Assembly (NCBI RefSeq): GCF_964656455.1
Contig: NC_135726.1
Location: 7,822,001-7,886,000, forward strand
DNA length: 64,000 nt
Direction: 5' to 3'
Source: Halichoerus grypus
Lineage: Eukaryota > Chordata > Mammalia > Carnivora > Phocidae
The notes under the pieces are model-generated. The model made no database searches and was not told the DNA's origin. It saw only the letters and a program-made list of their open reading frames with translations. This document shows positions 10,521 through 22,563 of the stretch, piece by piece (within the stretch, counting starts at the first letter, position 1; the number at the start of each line of letters is the position of its first letter). The position numbers and the translations under genes are program-made.

Positions 10521-12244
10521 CCCCTCCCCCCTTTTTTTTTTTATATCTAGAAAAACTTATTCTAAAATCTATATGGAAAGACAGAGGAACTGGAATAACC
10601 AAAATGATTTTGTCAAAGAAAAATGAAGGTGGAGAAGTCACTCTACCCAATAGAATGAGTTACTGTCTCCGTAGTAGTTGAGGCATGTGGTGTTAGTTTA
10701 ATGGAGAGACATCCAGACCTGATGGAACCAAAGGGAGATTTTGGAAATAAACCTACACCAACATGGAGATTTGAGTTTTGAAAGAGGAAAAAAGAATTCA
10801 ATGGAGCAAGAATATTCTTTATAATAAGTGGTGTTGGAAAATTGGACTTCTATATATGTATATAAAAGAACATCAACGTAAACCTAACATCCTATAAAAA
10901 TTAACTCAAATTATATAATAGATGTAAAGATAAATGCGAAACAATAATACTTAGAAGAAAATGTAGGAGAAAATACTTATCACCTGGGGCTATGAAAAGA
11001 GTTCTTTGACATTCCAAAAACATAGTTCACTAAAAAAAAAGTTAATTAAATCAAAATTTAAAATGTTTGCTCTGTGGAAGACACTGTTAAAAAAGGAATA
11101 GGTAAGGTGCAGTCTAGGGAAGAATAGTTGCAAACTGCATATCCAACAGAGGACTTACATCTATGATGTATAAGGAACTCTAAAACTCAATAGTAAGAAA
11201 GCAAATAATCTAATTTTTTAGAAACGTCCAAAGACTTGAATAGATATTTCATCAAAGAGAAAGCAAATCAGCACATGAAAAGATGTTCAATCATTAGCAA
11301 TTAATTAAATGCAAACTAAAACTATGTTGAGATACTGCTACACGCCTATTAGAGTGTCAAGAAAAAAAAAAATACCGACAATACCAAGTGATGGTGAGGG
11401 TGTGGAGCAACTGTAATGCTCCTTTGATGTTGGTGGGAGTCTACATGGTACATCCTCTCTGGAAAACCATTTGGTAGTTTTTCATAAAGTTAATACACAC
11501 TTGCCATATGATACAGCAATTCTACTCCTGTGTATTTACTCTAGAGAAGTGAAAACTTATATTCACACAGAAACCTGCTCCTGAGTACTTATGAGCATAA
11601 CTGGTAAATATGGGAAATAGCCTAAATGGTTTTCAGGGGATAAATGGATAAACTCAATGTGGGCATCCACCCAAAACAGTATTCTCAGCAGTAAAAAAGA
11701 ATGAACTATTGATACAATAACTTAGATGAATCTCAAACACATTATACTAAGTAAAAAAGCCAGTCTCAAAAGATTATATTATAGCTCATTCATATGACAT
11801 TTTCAAAAAGGCAAAATTATAGTGGTTGGCAGGTATTAAGGATGGAGGTGGCTACAAAGTGAGAGCACAAGGAGTATTTTGAGGGGTGATGGACCTGTTC
11901 TGTATCTTGATTGTGGTACTAGTTATATGAATCTATACGTATGTTAAAACTGAGAGAATTACGCACATGCACGCACACACACACACCCCAATTTTACTAC
12001 ATGTTAAGCTAAAAGAATTTTTTAAAATATTTATTTGTAATTACAAATGTATTTCCTAGATAAATTCTCATTGCAAAAATGATAATACTAAAGATGCAGG
12101 TAGAGTTCCTTTGCCACCTTGACTAAAACTGCCAATCTCACTCTTCTCCCCTGGGGTGGAACCTCTCTTATCAGTTCAAATATGTTCTTCTAAAAGGAGC
12201 AATAGTTTCTAATGTTTGGAATTTTATCTCAAAAGCTCAACTCT

Positions 12245-12350
12245 TTAATTATAAAATAAGTGAAATTAAATAAGTTTGAATCATTTAAATCCCACACATT
12301 TAAATATGTGGAAAAGCTTGGTGCACAGTAGGTGACAATGCTGTTGTTAT
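12245..12350 (+). mobile_element. MIR 3' fragment
   Basis: AATTATAAAATAAGTGAAATT followed by GGAAAAGCTTGGTGCACAGT and AGGTGACAATGCTGTTGTTA matches the MIR tail. Confidence 0.55.
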
Positions 12351-13594
12351 GACATTGTGTGACACACAAACATGTGTCTGTATTCATTGAGCTTGTTTAT
12401 GAATTATTTTCTATTCCCATCTACTACACTCACTCGCACCTCAGTTCTGTCAGTGTTATGTTATTCATTTTAAGTGGCTTATTTCATTCCCTTTAAACCT
12501 TCCCATCTAAACTCTTCCCATCAATCATGGACGATCACAAAATCAATCTTAGGGCAGATGTTATGAACAGACACTCAACAGATGCAAAATTACAACAGAA
12601 ACAAATCACTCCTTGTTGATGTGCTAGTCCCCTGTGCTTTTTCTTGGTCTTTGTGCCTCAGATAGTCTTCATGCCATCTTTCACCTAGTGTCTGTGACTA
12701 AATGCACAGAGTTCCCATGTTTCTGGTTTCAGATCTGAGTTCCATTTTCCAGGTCCTGACCACCTCTCTTGTTTTAGTGTAGGGGTCATTCCAGACTGAG
12801 CCAGTAATGGGACCTGTTTGGCGCACCACTGGGGACTCCCTTATTGGTTAGCAAATTGCCCCCATGCACAGCTAGTTGCCTCCTGGGCTAATATAAAGCA
12901 AAGCTTGGGCCTAGACTCAAGCCTCAGACACAGTGCATTTTTGTCCTGTCTTGCATAGCCACATTCTGGATTGTTTTTCCTCTTTGCTCAATCATAGATA
13001 GTATCTCTATGCTGCCACTAACTCAACCATATTTTAATCACATTAGTTAGTCCAATTGTCAAGTGGCAAAAAATAGATTAGTAGCTTGAATAGTTGAGCT
13101 GAAATGGTGATTTCATCATCAGTGGTTGTAATGGTTCAGTGATCATAATGGGATCAGATTGAATATTTAGAACCCAATCCATTGAATAGAAATTGACCTA
13201 AAACAGTCAATTTCATCTTTTGGTGAGAACCAGACTCAGTTCTTATTTTTAAGCATTATCTTTCTCAATAGGATCACAAGACCACTTTCCATGATCATTT
13301 ATGTTCTGATTTGTCCTAAATGGGCAATGTGCTAAGTGATACTTTTCTAGTTCTCAAATTCCTGTGATATCCACTATATTGATTTTGAAACAACAACCCA
13401 AAGAGAGGCCAACTTTATGAACCTTTATGAATGGATCTGTAAAGAGAGAAGCTTCCTACATATTTAACCGCACCCCACCCCCCGCCCAAAGGAGATAGCT
13501 TCCTCGTCTTCTGCTCTATGTCCTGGCACCCAGGACAAGAACTGCGTGTAACAGACACTGACACAGGGGATGCAAGAAGTGTGGTAAAAAAAAA
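12351..13594. other. Unique non-coding stretch
   Basis: No gene, RNA or clear repeat was seen. It contains an A-run at about 13587-13599. The AT-rich 13020-13330 segment could be weakly conserved non-coding DNA. Confidence 0.4.
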
Positions 13595-13985
13595 AAAATG
13601 TATGTAGTATGTCAGGCAGTGTGTTGACACTTGTGTGATATTTTAAAAATTCCTACAGTAATTCTGTGAAGTTCAGTATTCTGTCTCTATTTTAGAGGTG
13701 GGGAAACTGAGGCTCAGAGTCAGGGCCACCATAAGCTTATATAGTGACTTTGTGTAAATGAAACCTCTGGAAGACATAGCTCCGTGAGTTGGCTAGTGAG
13801 GCACAGATAGGATTTCAGTCTTGACTCCTCAGCTGGGAAATGTTTTGTAGTTAGCAACCTATACAACTGTACATGGTCATCCTGCTCAGAAAAGTCAAGA
13901 AACTTATCCAAGGTCACAAATTAGAAATTAAGGTTTAATCAAGGTTTGACTCTGAAGTTCATGTTCTTGCTATTTTAAGAAACTA
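13595..13985 (-). mobile_element. Cluster of MIR pieces, reverse orientation
   Basis: GTCAGGCAGTGTGTTGACAC, TTTTAGAGGTGGGGAAACTG and AGGCTCAGAG start one MIR. About 70 bp of foreign sequence follows, then GGCTAGTGAGGCACAGATAG. A second MIR-like piece starts at about 13888 (CAAGAAACTTATCCAAGGTC). This is either one MIR with insertions or two nested MIRs. Confidence 0.65.
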
Positions 13986-15531
13986 CTTAGTGGTAAATGA
14001 ATAAAACTCTTGCTGTCTTTACACTGAGAATATTCAGTTATCCAAACTCTCAAACTAAAACTTTTAAAGAACGGATATAACAAAATACATATAGCTTTGT
14101 TTCCACATTCAGCTCAGATTGCCTTTGATCAAGAATCTCTATTTTTGAATGTTGTGGTTGACTTTAAATTCAACTTAATCAAGCTCCAAAACCACCCCCT
14201 GCTCCAACCAACTCCCCACCTCCCAACTTCAGGAGCCAAGTTCAATAGTACCCTTGCTTTATGTCATAGACAGGGCCCTGAAATACTGGCAGTAGCATCA
14301 GGGAAGGACACAGCAGCATTAGAGGAATTCAAAGAAACCAATTTCCTTTTAGTATCTCAAATAGCCAACTCTTTCCAAAAATATCTGCAGCTTTGTCTAA
14401 TGCAAATTTATAACTCCATTCCTAATAAAGCTTTATATCCCCCAAGTTGTGGTGTTTAAAATTCACATGATGTAATGCTGTTAACTAATGTTGCAATTTA
14501 TTTCTACTTAAGGCATTATGCAGGGGAAACATAGAAGAATAGCTTAACGGGAGTGATTCAGAATGATATTAAGTGTTAATCAAAGCACAATAAAGTAATA
14601 ATGAGCTGGATTTTCTGACCCAGGTCGGAGGTAAATTTTCCCTGAATCTTACCCACCTCCTTATTAATTTGTCATGCTCTACCCCTCTGAACTTCTCCTC
14701 TACTTCTGCCTCATTGAGATTTGGGTCCATGATTCACTACTGGTGCCTTCAAAGAGTTCTGTTTAAGGATGTATACAGCCAGATGAAACACAATACATCT
14801 AGTTTATTAATAAATGGGCAAGTGTCTAGCATAGACATGCAAACTTTCTGGGATAAAACAAATCTGAAGAAACAGGTACTTGTGTTCACTGAGAGACATA
14901 CAGTATAGAGCTCATAGGGACACTTTTTGTAATAGCCCAAATCTGGAAACTACATGAGTGCCATCAACAGTAGACTGTGCTACTGGAGGGCTCAGACAAG
15001 TGGTTGGCACTCAGTGTATCTCCCATCTCTTGCCTCATTTCAGCTGATTCCAAACTGATGGCCACATCCTCTCCTAGTTGCTCCATTCCTAGGGTGCTTG
15101 TTGGGTGCTCCTTGCATCTACCCAAATGCCTTGTGAATATCAGGAAGCACGGTGTCTTTGAGCCATTGATCAACTAGGTGCACTGCAGAAGCCAACTCTG
15201 GTTGTGGATGAAATAGGAAAGGCTGATTTTTCCACTCCAAGCCCATGGAGATACATGAAGGGAAAACATTAAATCTTGCTCTGGGGCTGCTGTATTCAAT
15301 GAGATGTTGTAAAGGAAGCCCTGGGAATCAAGTAACCACTTGATAAAGACTGGTAATTGCTTTTATTAGCTTTTAAAAGAGAGGAACAGGATATAATGAA
15401 AACATCTTGCTTCTTGATACTGCCTCAGAAGTTTAAAATAATGAAAATCCATTCCATTCATATTTTCAGTGGTTTCCTAATGCTTATAGAATACATTCTT
15501 TATTAAGCCATTTCAATCCCAGCATGATTCG
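13986..15531. other. Unique non-coding stretch
   Basis: No recognisable repeat or gene. A 120-codon open frame at 14097-14459 has no domain or family resemblance and no splice or promoter context, so it is treated as chance. Confidence 0.4.
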
Positions 15532-15552
15532 TTAATTAATTAATTAATTATT
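15532..15552. repeat. (TTAA)n short tandem repeat
   Basis: About five TAAT/TTAA units followed by a T-run, just upstream of the hAT element at 15568. Confidence 0.8.
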
Positions 15553-15567
15553 TTTTTCACCCTAGAT

Positions 15568-15792
15568 CAGACATTGGCGAACTATGGCCTGCTAGCCAAA
15601 TCTGGCCCACCATCTGTTTTTTGTAAATAAAGTTTTATTGGAACCTAGCGGTGTCCATTTGTTTACATATTGTATGTGGCTGCTTTTGCACTTTAATAGC
15701 AATGGAGGTTTTATGACGTTGACGGTATGGCTAACAAACCCTAAAGTGTTTATCCTCTTGTTCTTTACAGAAAATTTATGCTGACCCCTTTG
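15568..15792 (+). mobile_element. Non-autonomous hAT element, copy 1 of 3
   Basis: CAGACATTGGCGAACTATGG, TTTGTAAATAAAGTTTTATT, GGAACCTAGCGGTGTCC and ATTTATGCTGACCCCTTTG match a common mammalian 'GGCAAACTATGGCC' hAT MITE. Copies at 34264 and 38991 have the same orientation. I do not assign a family name. Confidence 0.8.
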
Positions 15793-15954
15793 TAGCCTTA
15801 TCTTCCTTCCAGGTCTCACCCCAAAGGGGGTTTGTTATAGTCCTCCTGGATCAGTGATTCCTTCCTGCCTCTAGCTATTCCCTCACATGGTTCATTCCAC
15901 CCAGGCTCCCCTTTCTACTGTGTCTTTCTTTCAGAAACTTATTCATTCTTTCTC
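15793..15954. other. Unique spacer
   Basis: CT-rich unique sequence between the hAT element and the L1; nothing recognised. Confidence 0.4.
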
Positions 15955-18900
15955 CCCCAGCTTTATTGAGATATGATTGACATACAACATTGTATAAGTT
16001 TAAGGTGTATAATGTGATGATTTGATATCCATATATATTGCAAACTGATTACCACAATAAAGTTAGTTAACACCTTCATCACATTACATAGCTACAATTT
16101 ATTTTTGTATGGACAACATTTCAGATCTGTTCTCTGAGTAACTTTCAAGTATATAATGCAGTGTTGTTAACTATAGTCACCATGCTGTATATGAGATCCC
16201 CAGAACTTACTCATCTCATAACTGGCACTAGGTACCCTTTTACCAACATCTCCCCATTTCCTCCACTCCTTAGTCCCTGGAAGCTGACATTCTACTTTCT
16301 GCTTCTTGAGTCCAGCTTTTTTAGATTCCACCTGTAAGTGAAATCATGCCCTCATGGTCCATTCATGTTTTGCAAATGGCAGGATTTCCTTTTTTTTTTT
16401 TTTTTTTATGTCTGAATAACATTCCACTGTGTGTGTGTGTGTGTTAGTCAAGTTTTCTTTACTCATCTGTTGATGGACACTTAGGTTGTTTCCATATATA
16501 TCTTGGCTGTTGTGAGTAATGTTGCAGTGAATGGTTGAAGACATCGAGATACTGATTTCATTTCCTTTGGATATATACCCAGAAATGGGATTGCTAGATC
16601 ATATGGTAATTCTATTTTAAATTTTTTGAGGAATCTCCATACTGTTTTTCATAGTGGCTGTTGATGTTTCTTTTGCTGTGGAGAAGCTTATAAGTTTGAT
16701 GTGGTCCCACTTGTCTCTTTTTATTTTTATTGCTTGTGCTTTTAGTTTCATATCCCAAATAATCTTTGCCAAGCCAGTATCAAGGAGCTTTTCCCCTATG
16801 TTTTCTTCCAGAAGTTCTATAGTTTCAGGCCTTACCTTTAAGTCTTTAATCCATTTCTAGTCAGTTTTTGTGAGTGGTATAAGATAGGAGTCCAATTTCC
16901 TTCTTTTGCATGTGAATATCCAGTTTGCCCAGCACCATTTATTGAAAAGACTATCCTTTCCTCACTGTATATTCTTGGCTCCCTTGTCAAATATTAGTTG
17001 ACCATATATGCATGGGTTTATTCCTAGGCTCTTGGTTCTGTTTTATTGGTCTATGTGTCTGTTTTTGTGCCAGTATCATACCGTTTTGGTTACTATAGCT
17101 TTGTAATGTAGTTTGAAATTAGTACGTATGATGCCTCCAGTTTTGCTCTTTATCAAGATTGCTTTGGCTCTTCTGGGTCTTTTTGATTCCATACAAATTT
17201 TAGGGTTGTTACTCTATTTCTGTGAAAAATGCCATTGGAATCTTGATAGGGATTGCCTTGAATCTATAGATGGCTTTGACATCAGGGTAATTCATGCTGG
17301 CCTCATAAAATGAGTTTGGGAATGATTGGCATTAATTCTTCTTTAAATGTTTGGTAGAATTCACCAATAAAACCATCTTGTCCCAGCTTTTCTTTGTTGG
17401 GAGGTTTATGATTACTACTTCAGTCTCTTTAGTCTTTAGCCTTTTGTTTGTTCAGATGTTCTGTTTCTTTATGCTTCAGTCTTCGTAGGCTGTATGTTTC
17501 TAGGAATTTATCCATTTCTTCGAGATCATCCAATTTGTCGGCATGTAATTGTTCATAGTAGCCTTTCTGACCCTTTGTATTTCTGTGGTGTCAGTTGTAG
17601 TGTCTCCTCTGTCATTTATAATTGTATTTGAGTCCTCTTTTTTTTTCTTGGTTAGTTTAGCTAGTGGTTTTTTGGTTCCGTTTATCTTTTCAAAAAACTC
17701 TTTCTTTGTTTTGTTTTTTTTTCTGTTGTCTTTCTAGATCTATTTCATTTATTTCTGCTCTAATCTTTATTATTTCCATCCTTCTGCTAAGTTTCAGCTT
17801 AACTAGTTCTTTTTCTAATTCCTTGAGGTATAAAGTTAGGTTATTTTTTTGAGTAATTTATTTTCCCTTAATGCAGGCACTTATTGTAATAAAGTTTTCT
17901 CTTAGAACTTCTCTTGCAGCACACCATAAGTTCTTGCATGTCATGTTTTCATTTTCATTTGTCTCATGATACTGTCTGATTCCCCTTTTGATTTCTTCTT
18001 TGACCCACTGGTTGTTTGTGGGTGTGTTTAATTTCCAAAGATTGGTGAATTTTCCCTTTTTTCTTCTGTTTTTGATTTTCTAGTTTCATATATTGTAGTC
18101 AGAAAAGATACTTGATATGATTTAAATCTTCTTATATTTGTTAAGGCTGGCTTTGTGACCCAACGCATGATCTATCCTGAGGAATGTTCTGAGCATGCTT
18201 GAGAAGAATGTGCATCGTGGTGTTGTTGGATAGAATATTCTATATGTCTGTTAGGTTCATTTTTCTCTCTAGCATTATCTGGGTCTGTTGTTTCCTTATT
18301 AGTTTTCTGTCTGGATTATCTAACGTGGAAGGTGTAACATTGAAGTTCCCAAATATTTACTGTATTGCTGTTTGTTTCCCCTTTGAGTCCTCTTCATACT
18401 TGCATTGCATATTTAGGTGCTCTAATGCTGGGTGGATATATATTTACAATTACTATATCTTCTTGGAAAATTGACCCTTCTATCACTATATAGAGACGTC
18501 TTTTGCTTCTTGTGTCTGATTTTGACTAATAGTCTATTTTACATGATAGAACTGTAGCCATGCTTGCTCTCTTTTGGTTACCATTTGCATGGAATCCTTC
18601 TTTTTCCATCCCTTCACTTTCAGCCTAGGTGTGTTTTTAAAGCTGAAGTGGGTCTCTTATAGGCAGGCATTGTTGGATCTTGTTTTTTGTTTTGTTTTGT
18701 TTTCTTTATGCATTCAGCCACTCTGTGTTTTTTGTTTGGGGAATTTAGTCCATTTATGCTTAAAGTGGCCTTACTATTGGCATTTTGTTCATTGTTTTGT
18801 ACTTTTTTTTTTTTTTTTAAGTTCCTTTGTTCCATTCTTCCTCTGTGATTTATTTTTTGTAGGGGTATATTTTAATTCCTTTTTCTTTATCCTTTGTGTA

Positions 18901-19412
18901 TCTACTGTAGGTTTTTGTTTTGTGGTTACCATGAGGCTTACATAAAACATCTTATAGATATAATAGTCTATGTTAGCCCAGTAATAACTTACCTTCAGTT
19001 GCATACAAAAACACTTTTGTTTCTCCTTCCCCCACATTTTACACTATTGGTGTCACACTTTACATCTTTTTATATTGCACATCCATTAAGAAATTATTGT
19101 AGCTGTTGATTATTTTTAAACTTTTGTACTAGAGATAAAAGTGATTTACATATCACCCTTACAGTCTTCAGGTATTTTGAGTTTGACTATATATTTACCT
19201 TTACCAGTGAGTTTTATACTTTGATATGTTTTCGTGTTGTTACTTAGTGTCCTTTCATTTCAACCCGAAGAACTCCCTTTAACATTTCTTGTAAGGCAAG
19301 TCTAGTGGTGATGAACTCCATAGCTTTGTTTGTCTGGAAATGGTTTTTATATCTCCATCACTTACGAAGGATGATTTTGCCAGGTGTATATTATTTGGCC
19401 ATGGTTTTTAGA
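15955..19412 (-). mobile_element. L1MA-like LINE, reverse orientation, with internal deletions
   Basis: The 3' UTR is at the left: GCTTTATTGAGATATGATTG, ACATACAACATTGTATAAG, TTAACTATAGTCACCATGC. ORF2 antisense follows: GTTGATGGACACTTAGGTTG, GGATATATACCCAGAAATGG, AGCACCATTTATTGAAAAG, TCAAATATTAGTTGACCATA, TGGTAGAATTCACCAATAAA. ORF2 5' and ORF1-side text runs to about 19412. Two abrupt joins, near 16654 and 17279, skip several hundred bases and more than 1 kb of consensus. T-runs at 16391-16407 and about 18805-18821 are local expansions. Frames are broken and no protein is made. Confidence 0.9.
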
Positions 19413-20451
19413 TGGGTGTCCTCCTCAAGCGTATTGACCCCAGGAGTCTTGCTCTGAATAGGTACTCCCTCTAGGTTAGTGCAATCAATAAATGAATGTG
19501 CATGGGGCTCAACCAGCTCATGGAAATCCAGCCCTAAAATTCAGATATCAAGAGACCTTTTGCTTTCAGAGACCATCTCTAGATTGATGGCTCCTTCACT
19601 GCAGTGGCTTCTGGCTCACTACCCCAGGCAGCGAGCAACAGGAGTGATTGGATTGGGGTTGTAAAAGTCACATTCCCTAATGAGAAACAACGTGGGGACT
19701 AGATCCAGGAAACCAGCCCAGTTGGTAACACCCTTGTAAAAAAGACTGATAAATAAATAAGCTAGCCATCCAGCTTTTCTTCTCCTCAGCAAATGAGATG
19801 AAGCAGCTGGCCTTGGAAAGAGGCCCTATGCTTTGTTAACTGGAAACAGATTAGCAGACTCAATCTGCCATCCGCCTTTTTGTCTGTGGCCTTGCAACAG
19901 TTGAAAAAGGGGAATTTTTGTTAAAAGTTTCTCTGGCAAGGGCCAGGCAGCAAATGACACTAGCCTGGCCTGAATGTTTCATGCTGGTGGGTAAAAATAC
20001 TTTTTTTTTTTTTTTGGATTCTCATCTTTAACTTTCCTGTGGGTCTTTGACAAAAACCTCAGGGAATTCTATAGAGTGCATGTTGTCAGTATTTTAATCA
20101 GCTTCAGCTGTCAAAACTCTTGTAACCCGCCTCTTCTATTTAAAATGTGTCTTCTAGGCATAAAATAATTAAAGGTGCAGGGCCATACAGTAGGCTCAGA
20201 GCCATTGCAATGTGACAAAACCCTATGGATGAAAGGTATTATTTCAGGAAGTTTTAAATATAAATTTTGTTTTGTCAGAAGGCTGCAGGGCACACATTTT
20301 CTATACTGTCAAGCTTGATAGTAACAATATTTATATTTCAAATAAAAAGATTAAATTGCAGTCTTATGTGTTTCTGCTTTTTGCCAATTTTTTTTTTTTT
20401 TTTTTTTTTACTAGTTTATCATAGTGCTGCTTTCTTGGTATGTCATCATAC
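19413..20451. other. Unique stretch, partly conserved-looking
   Basis: No gene. The segment 19760-19990 is unique and repeat-free, containing AACTGGAAACAGATTAGCAG and GGCCTTGCAACAGTTGAAAA. T-runs lie at 20000-20016 and 20388-20409. Confidence 0.4.
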
Positions 20452-21200
20452 TTTTTTTTTTTTTTTTTTGCTGACAATACTTTTATTTTATTGAAACATT
20501 CTGCCTTTTACTGTCAATCGCAGAGTTGAAATAATGAAGGCAGACAGCCTTGCCACTTGGGTTTGGTTGTTTTACAAACCTCTTGTTTTACACCTTGTTG
20601 AAGGCTTTGTGAAGAAAATGCAAAACAACAAAACCAAACCAAATAACAAAAAAATGCTCAGGCCAATGTGTTTAGTGCGCGTGTTGGAAAAAGCTTTGAG
20701 CTCTTCACCTGGAGTCATGTGCATGCGTTTTCATCTTGGTGTCGGAAAGCAAACGGCATGCAGGCAGGGCCAGTGAGTCCCAGGAAGAAGCGTGTGCTGT
20801 TTGCTGTGAATGGCTGGTTTGGCTGCTTGTGTCATAGCTTGTTAGCTGTGGCAGCTCCAGTGTCTCCAAAGGGGCTGGAGGTTTTCTGAGCCATGGGGGC
20901 TGATGAGTTCCTGAGTTTCCAGGCTGGCTCAGAGTCAGCCCTTCAGTATCGCACCTGACAGAGCTGTTTGGGGACAATGTGCAGAGTGAAGGTCTCTCAC
21001 ACCTGCTGGACCAGAGCCACATGGCTGCTGGGGGCACTGGGCAGCCTGGTGTTGAGATGGAGGGACAGTGCTTGTCTTCAGATGGCTGCTCCCTCTTCTT
21101 CTCACTTAGCAATTCGCTTGGTTGAGGGAGAGTCAGCTGGTTCATCGGACTCTTCTCCCCACTCCTGTAGTTTGTCTTTTACAGGTCAAGGAGGCCCAAG
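20452..21200 (-). pseudogene. Probable processed retrocopy, 3' UTR and poly(A) tail, parent unknown
   Basis: On the minus strand the sequence ends in two overlapping AATAAA signals (plus 20482-20492) lying 13-18 bases before an A18 tract (plus T-run 20452-20469). That is the hallmark of a reverse-transcribed polyadenylated RNA. Upstream sequence is GC-richer than its surroundings and shows no known interspersed repeat. A minus frame near 21120-21190 encodes KLQEWGEESDEPADSPSTK before a stop, which could be a remnant C-terminus, but I do not recognise it. A second A22 tract (plus 20388-20409) lies 42 bases further on and could mark a longer transcript. No target duplication was found and the 5' limit is a guess. 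It could instead be a chance AATAAA next to an A-run. Confidence 0.4.
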
Positions 21201-21540
21201 GGAAGTACCCTTATCTCTGAGATGACAAGTCACATGGGAGCAGGAACTTCTCATTCCCTGCCTGTGGCAGACATCACTAATCAATCTCAGTGCTTTAACA
21301 CTCAACCAGCTGCACCTCAGAATCCCTTTCCACATAGTTTCCAGGGCCCCAGTCACAACCAATTGGGTGACAGGCCATCTTTGCGCCACCAGCTCCCTCT
21401 GCAGGGCACAGGGGCACCAGTCCAGGCACACATGTCCCTAGCCATCTCATGACTCAATACTGTCACTTTAATGTTGCAGGTCATAGACCCACATAAATCC
21501 CATTTTAACCATACTTCAGTTCACAAAGTCCTTTCACATC
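21201..21540. other. Unique stretch, possibly 5' part of the retrocopy
   Basis: Continuous with the GC-richer segment to its left. No repeat or coding match recognised. Confidence 0.3.
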
Positions 21541-21544
21541 CTGA

Positions 21545-21700
21545 TCTTACATGGCAGCTTGGCGCTCACAAAAACCCCAAAGTGAAAGCTGCCAAGCAGA
21601 GAGCCGCTTCTGCCACATTCTATTGGTGAAAGAGAGAGATAGGAGCAGCCCAGATTCAGCATGGGAGGTGAGTTTCACTGGAGGCTGTCTTTGGAGTCTG
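21545..21700 (-). mobile_element. MaLR-type LTR fragment, reverse orientation
   Basis: TCTGCCACATTCTATTGGTG and AGCAGCCCAGATTCAGCATG match the interior of the same LTR group as 1826-2195 and 43428-43962. Too short to define ends. Confidence 0.5.
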
Positions 21701-21814
21701 GCAATCACAAGAACGCTCGCTATAATCTAGATCATAGCATTTGACTCATGTGGGAAGGATTTTCTATTTCATCAGTTCAAAAGTAACCTTTTGCTTTTGA
21801 ATTAACACCCATAC

Positions 21815-21985
21815 CCTTTAGTATAACTTTCAAGGCCTCACACAGTCTAGCCTCAGTTTGTTGGGTGACAAGCTGCCATGCTTTCCCAATATATGAAATT
21901 ATGTCTGTGAAGCACTTATTTTCTTCAATTTCCTCATCCCCGTGTGATCCCCTCGTTATCCTGGATGATCCAGTCCCAGTGGTCC
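21815..21985 (+). mobile_element. Possible L2 fragment
   Basis: AACTTTCAAGGCCTCACACA followed by GTCTAGCCTCAG resembles the L2 segment 'aaggccctacatgatctggcccc'. Weak. Confidence 0.3.
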
Positions 21986-22056
21986 CTACTGTCTGCAGCT
22001 AGCAGAGCCAGATGAGTCATTATTTCCCCTGAGCTCTTATAGGACCATGGAAGGGA

Positions 22057-22103
22057 GCTCCTCCAGAGGTGGAGGAGGAGGAGAAAAAAGAGAAGGAGGA
22101 AGA
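22057..22103. repeat. GA-rich tract
   Basis: Nearly all-purine run (GGTGGAGGAGGAGGAG then AAAAAAGAGAAGGAGGAAG). Simple sequence. Confidence 0.7.
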
Positions 22104-22197
22104 GTTATTTGTATGAATCATAGACGAGAGGGAAAGCCCAACAGTTTGAGCCAATGACTGGATGGGCATAGATTATAGGAACATTGTTTTCAACGTG

Positions 22198-22228
22198 TCA
22201 GCATACACACATGCACACACACACACTG
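22198..22228. repeat. Short interrupted (CA)n
   Basis: Two short CA runs, ACACACATG then CACACACACACAC. Confidence 0.7.
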
Positions 22229-22529
22229 AAGTTAAAATGACAGAAGCTGAGTCAGACTTTATTTTTTCCCGTCTAAACTGCAGTGGCATCCTGGAAACCT
22301 ATTGATAATATCACTCCATTTAAATTCATATTGCTTAACATTTTCCAGGAGACAAACCCTGTCTGTCATATGCATGTCACATGTCGGCCTGTACATGGAA
22401 AGGAAACAAAGTTTTGGTTAAATCTGAGTCATTCACTGTACTAGGCAGGTTAGATGCCTGTCTCCTTTAACCTTATGTCTGATGATATTCAGTGGCAAAG
22501 AATAGCTGAAGCAAAAGCAGAAGACAGTT

Positions 22530-22563
22530 AAAACAAAACGAAACAAAACAAAACAAAAAACAA
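22530..22563. repeat. (AAAAC)n tract
   Basis: AAAACAAAACGAAACAAAAC and onward; simple repeat with one interruption. Confidence 0.8.

Larger units (their letters stand above)
7470..12025 (+). mobile_element. Ancient L1 (L1M group) LINE, sense strand, dead
   Basis: The segment 9020-9700 matches the L1M region around 'cccaaacttaggaaaagacataaatctgcaattc' and 'gacctgctctaaaagaatggcttaaaggaa'. From about 9785 it follows the ORF2 reverse-transcriptase and C-terminal region: AATTGCAGGATACAGAG, AAAGCTACAAAATGCTGA, ATTGATCTAGAGATTTAATG, AAATTGGACTTC, CACATGAAAAGATGTTC, GTTGGTGGGAGTC, then a 3' UTR to about 12025. A jump near 9740 skips most of ORF2's 5' part. Frames are broken throughout, so no product is possible. 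Two later insertions sit inside it (9380-9466 and 10336-10520). The ends are approximate. Confidence 0.85.

Noticed and set aside
9700..12025. Active L1 reverse transcriptase
   Set aside because: All frames carry many stops and a SINE insertion, and the 5' part of ORF2 is missing.
20705..21145. 146-codon minus-strand open frame over the retrocopy region
   Set aside because: Ser/Pro/Thr-rich without recognisable family. More likely 3' UTR of a processed copy read in a chance frame.
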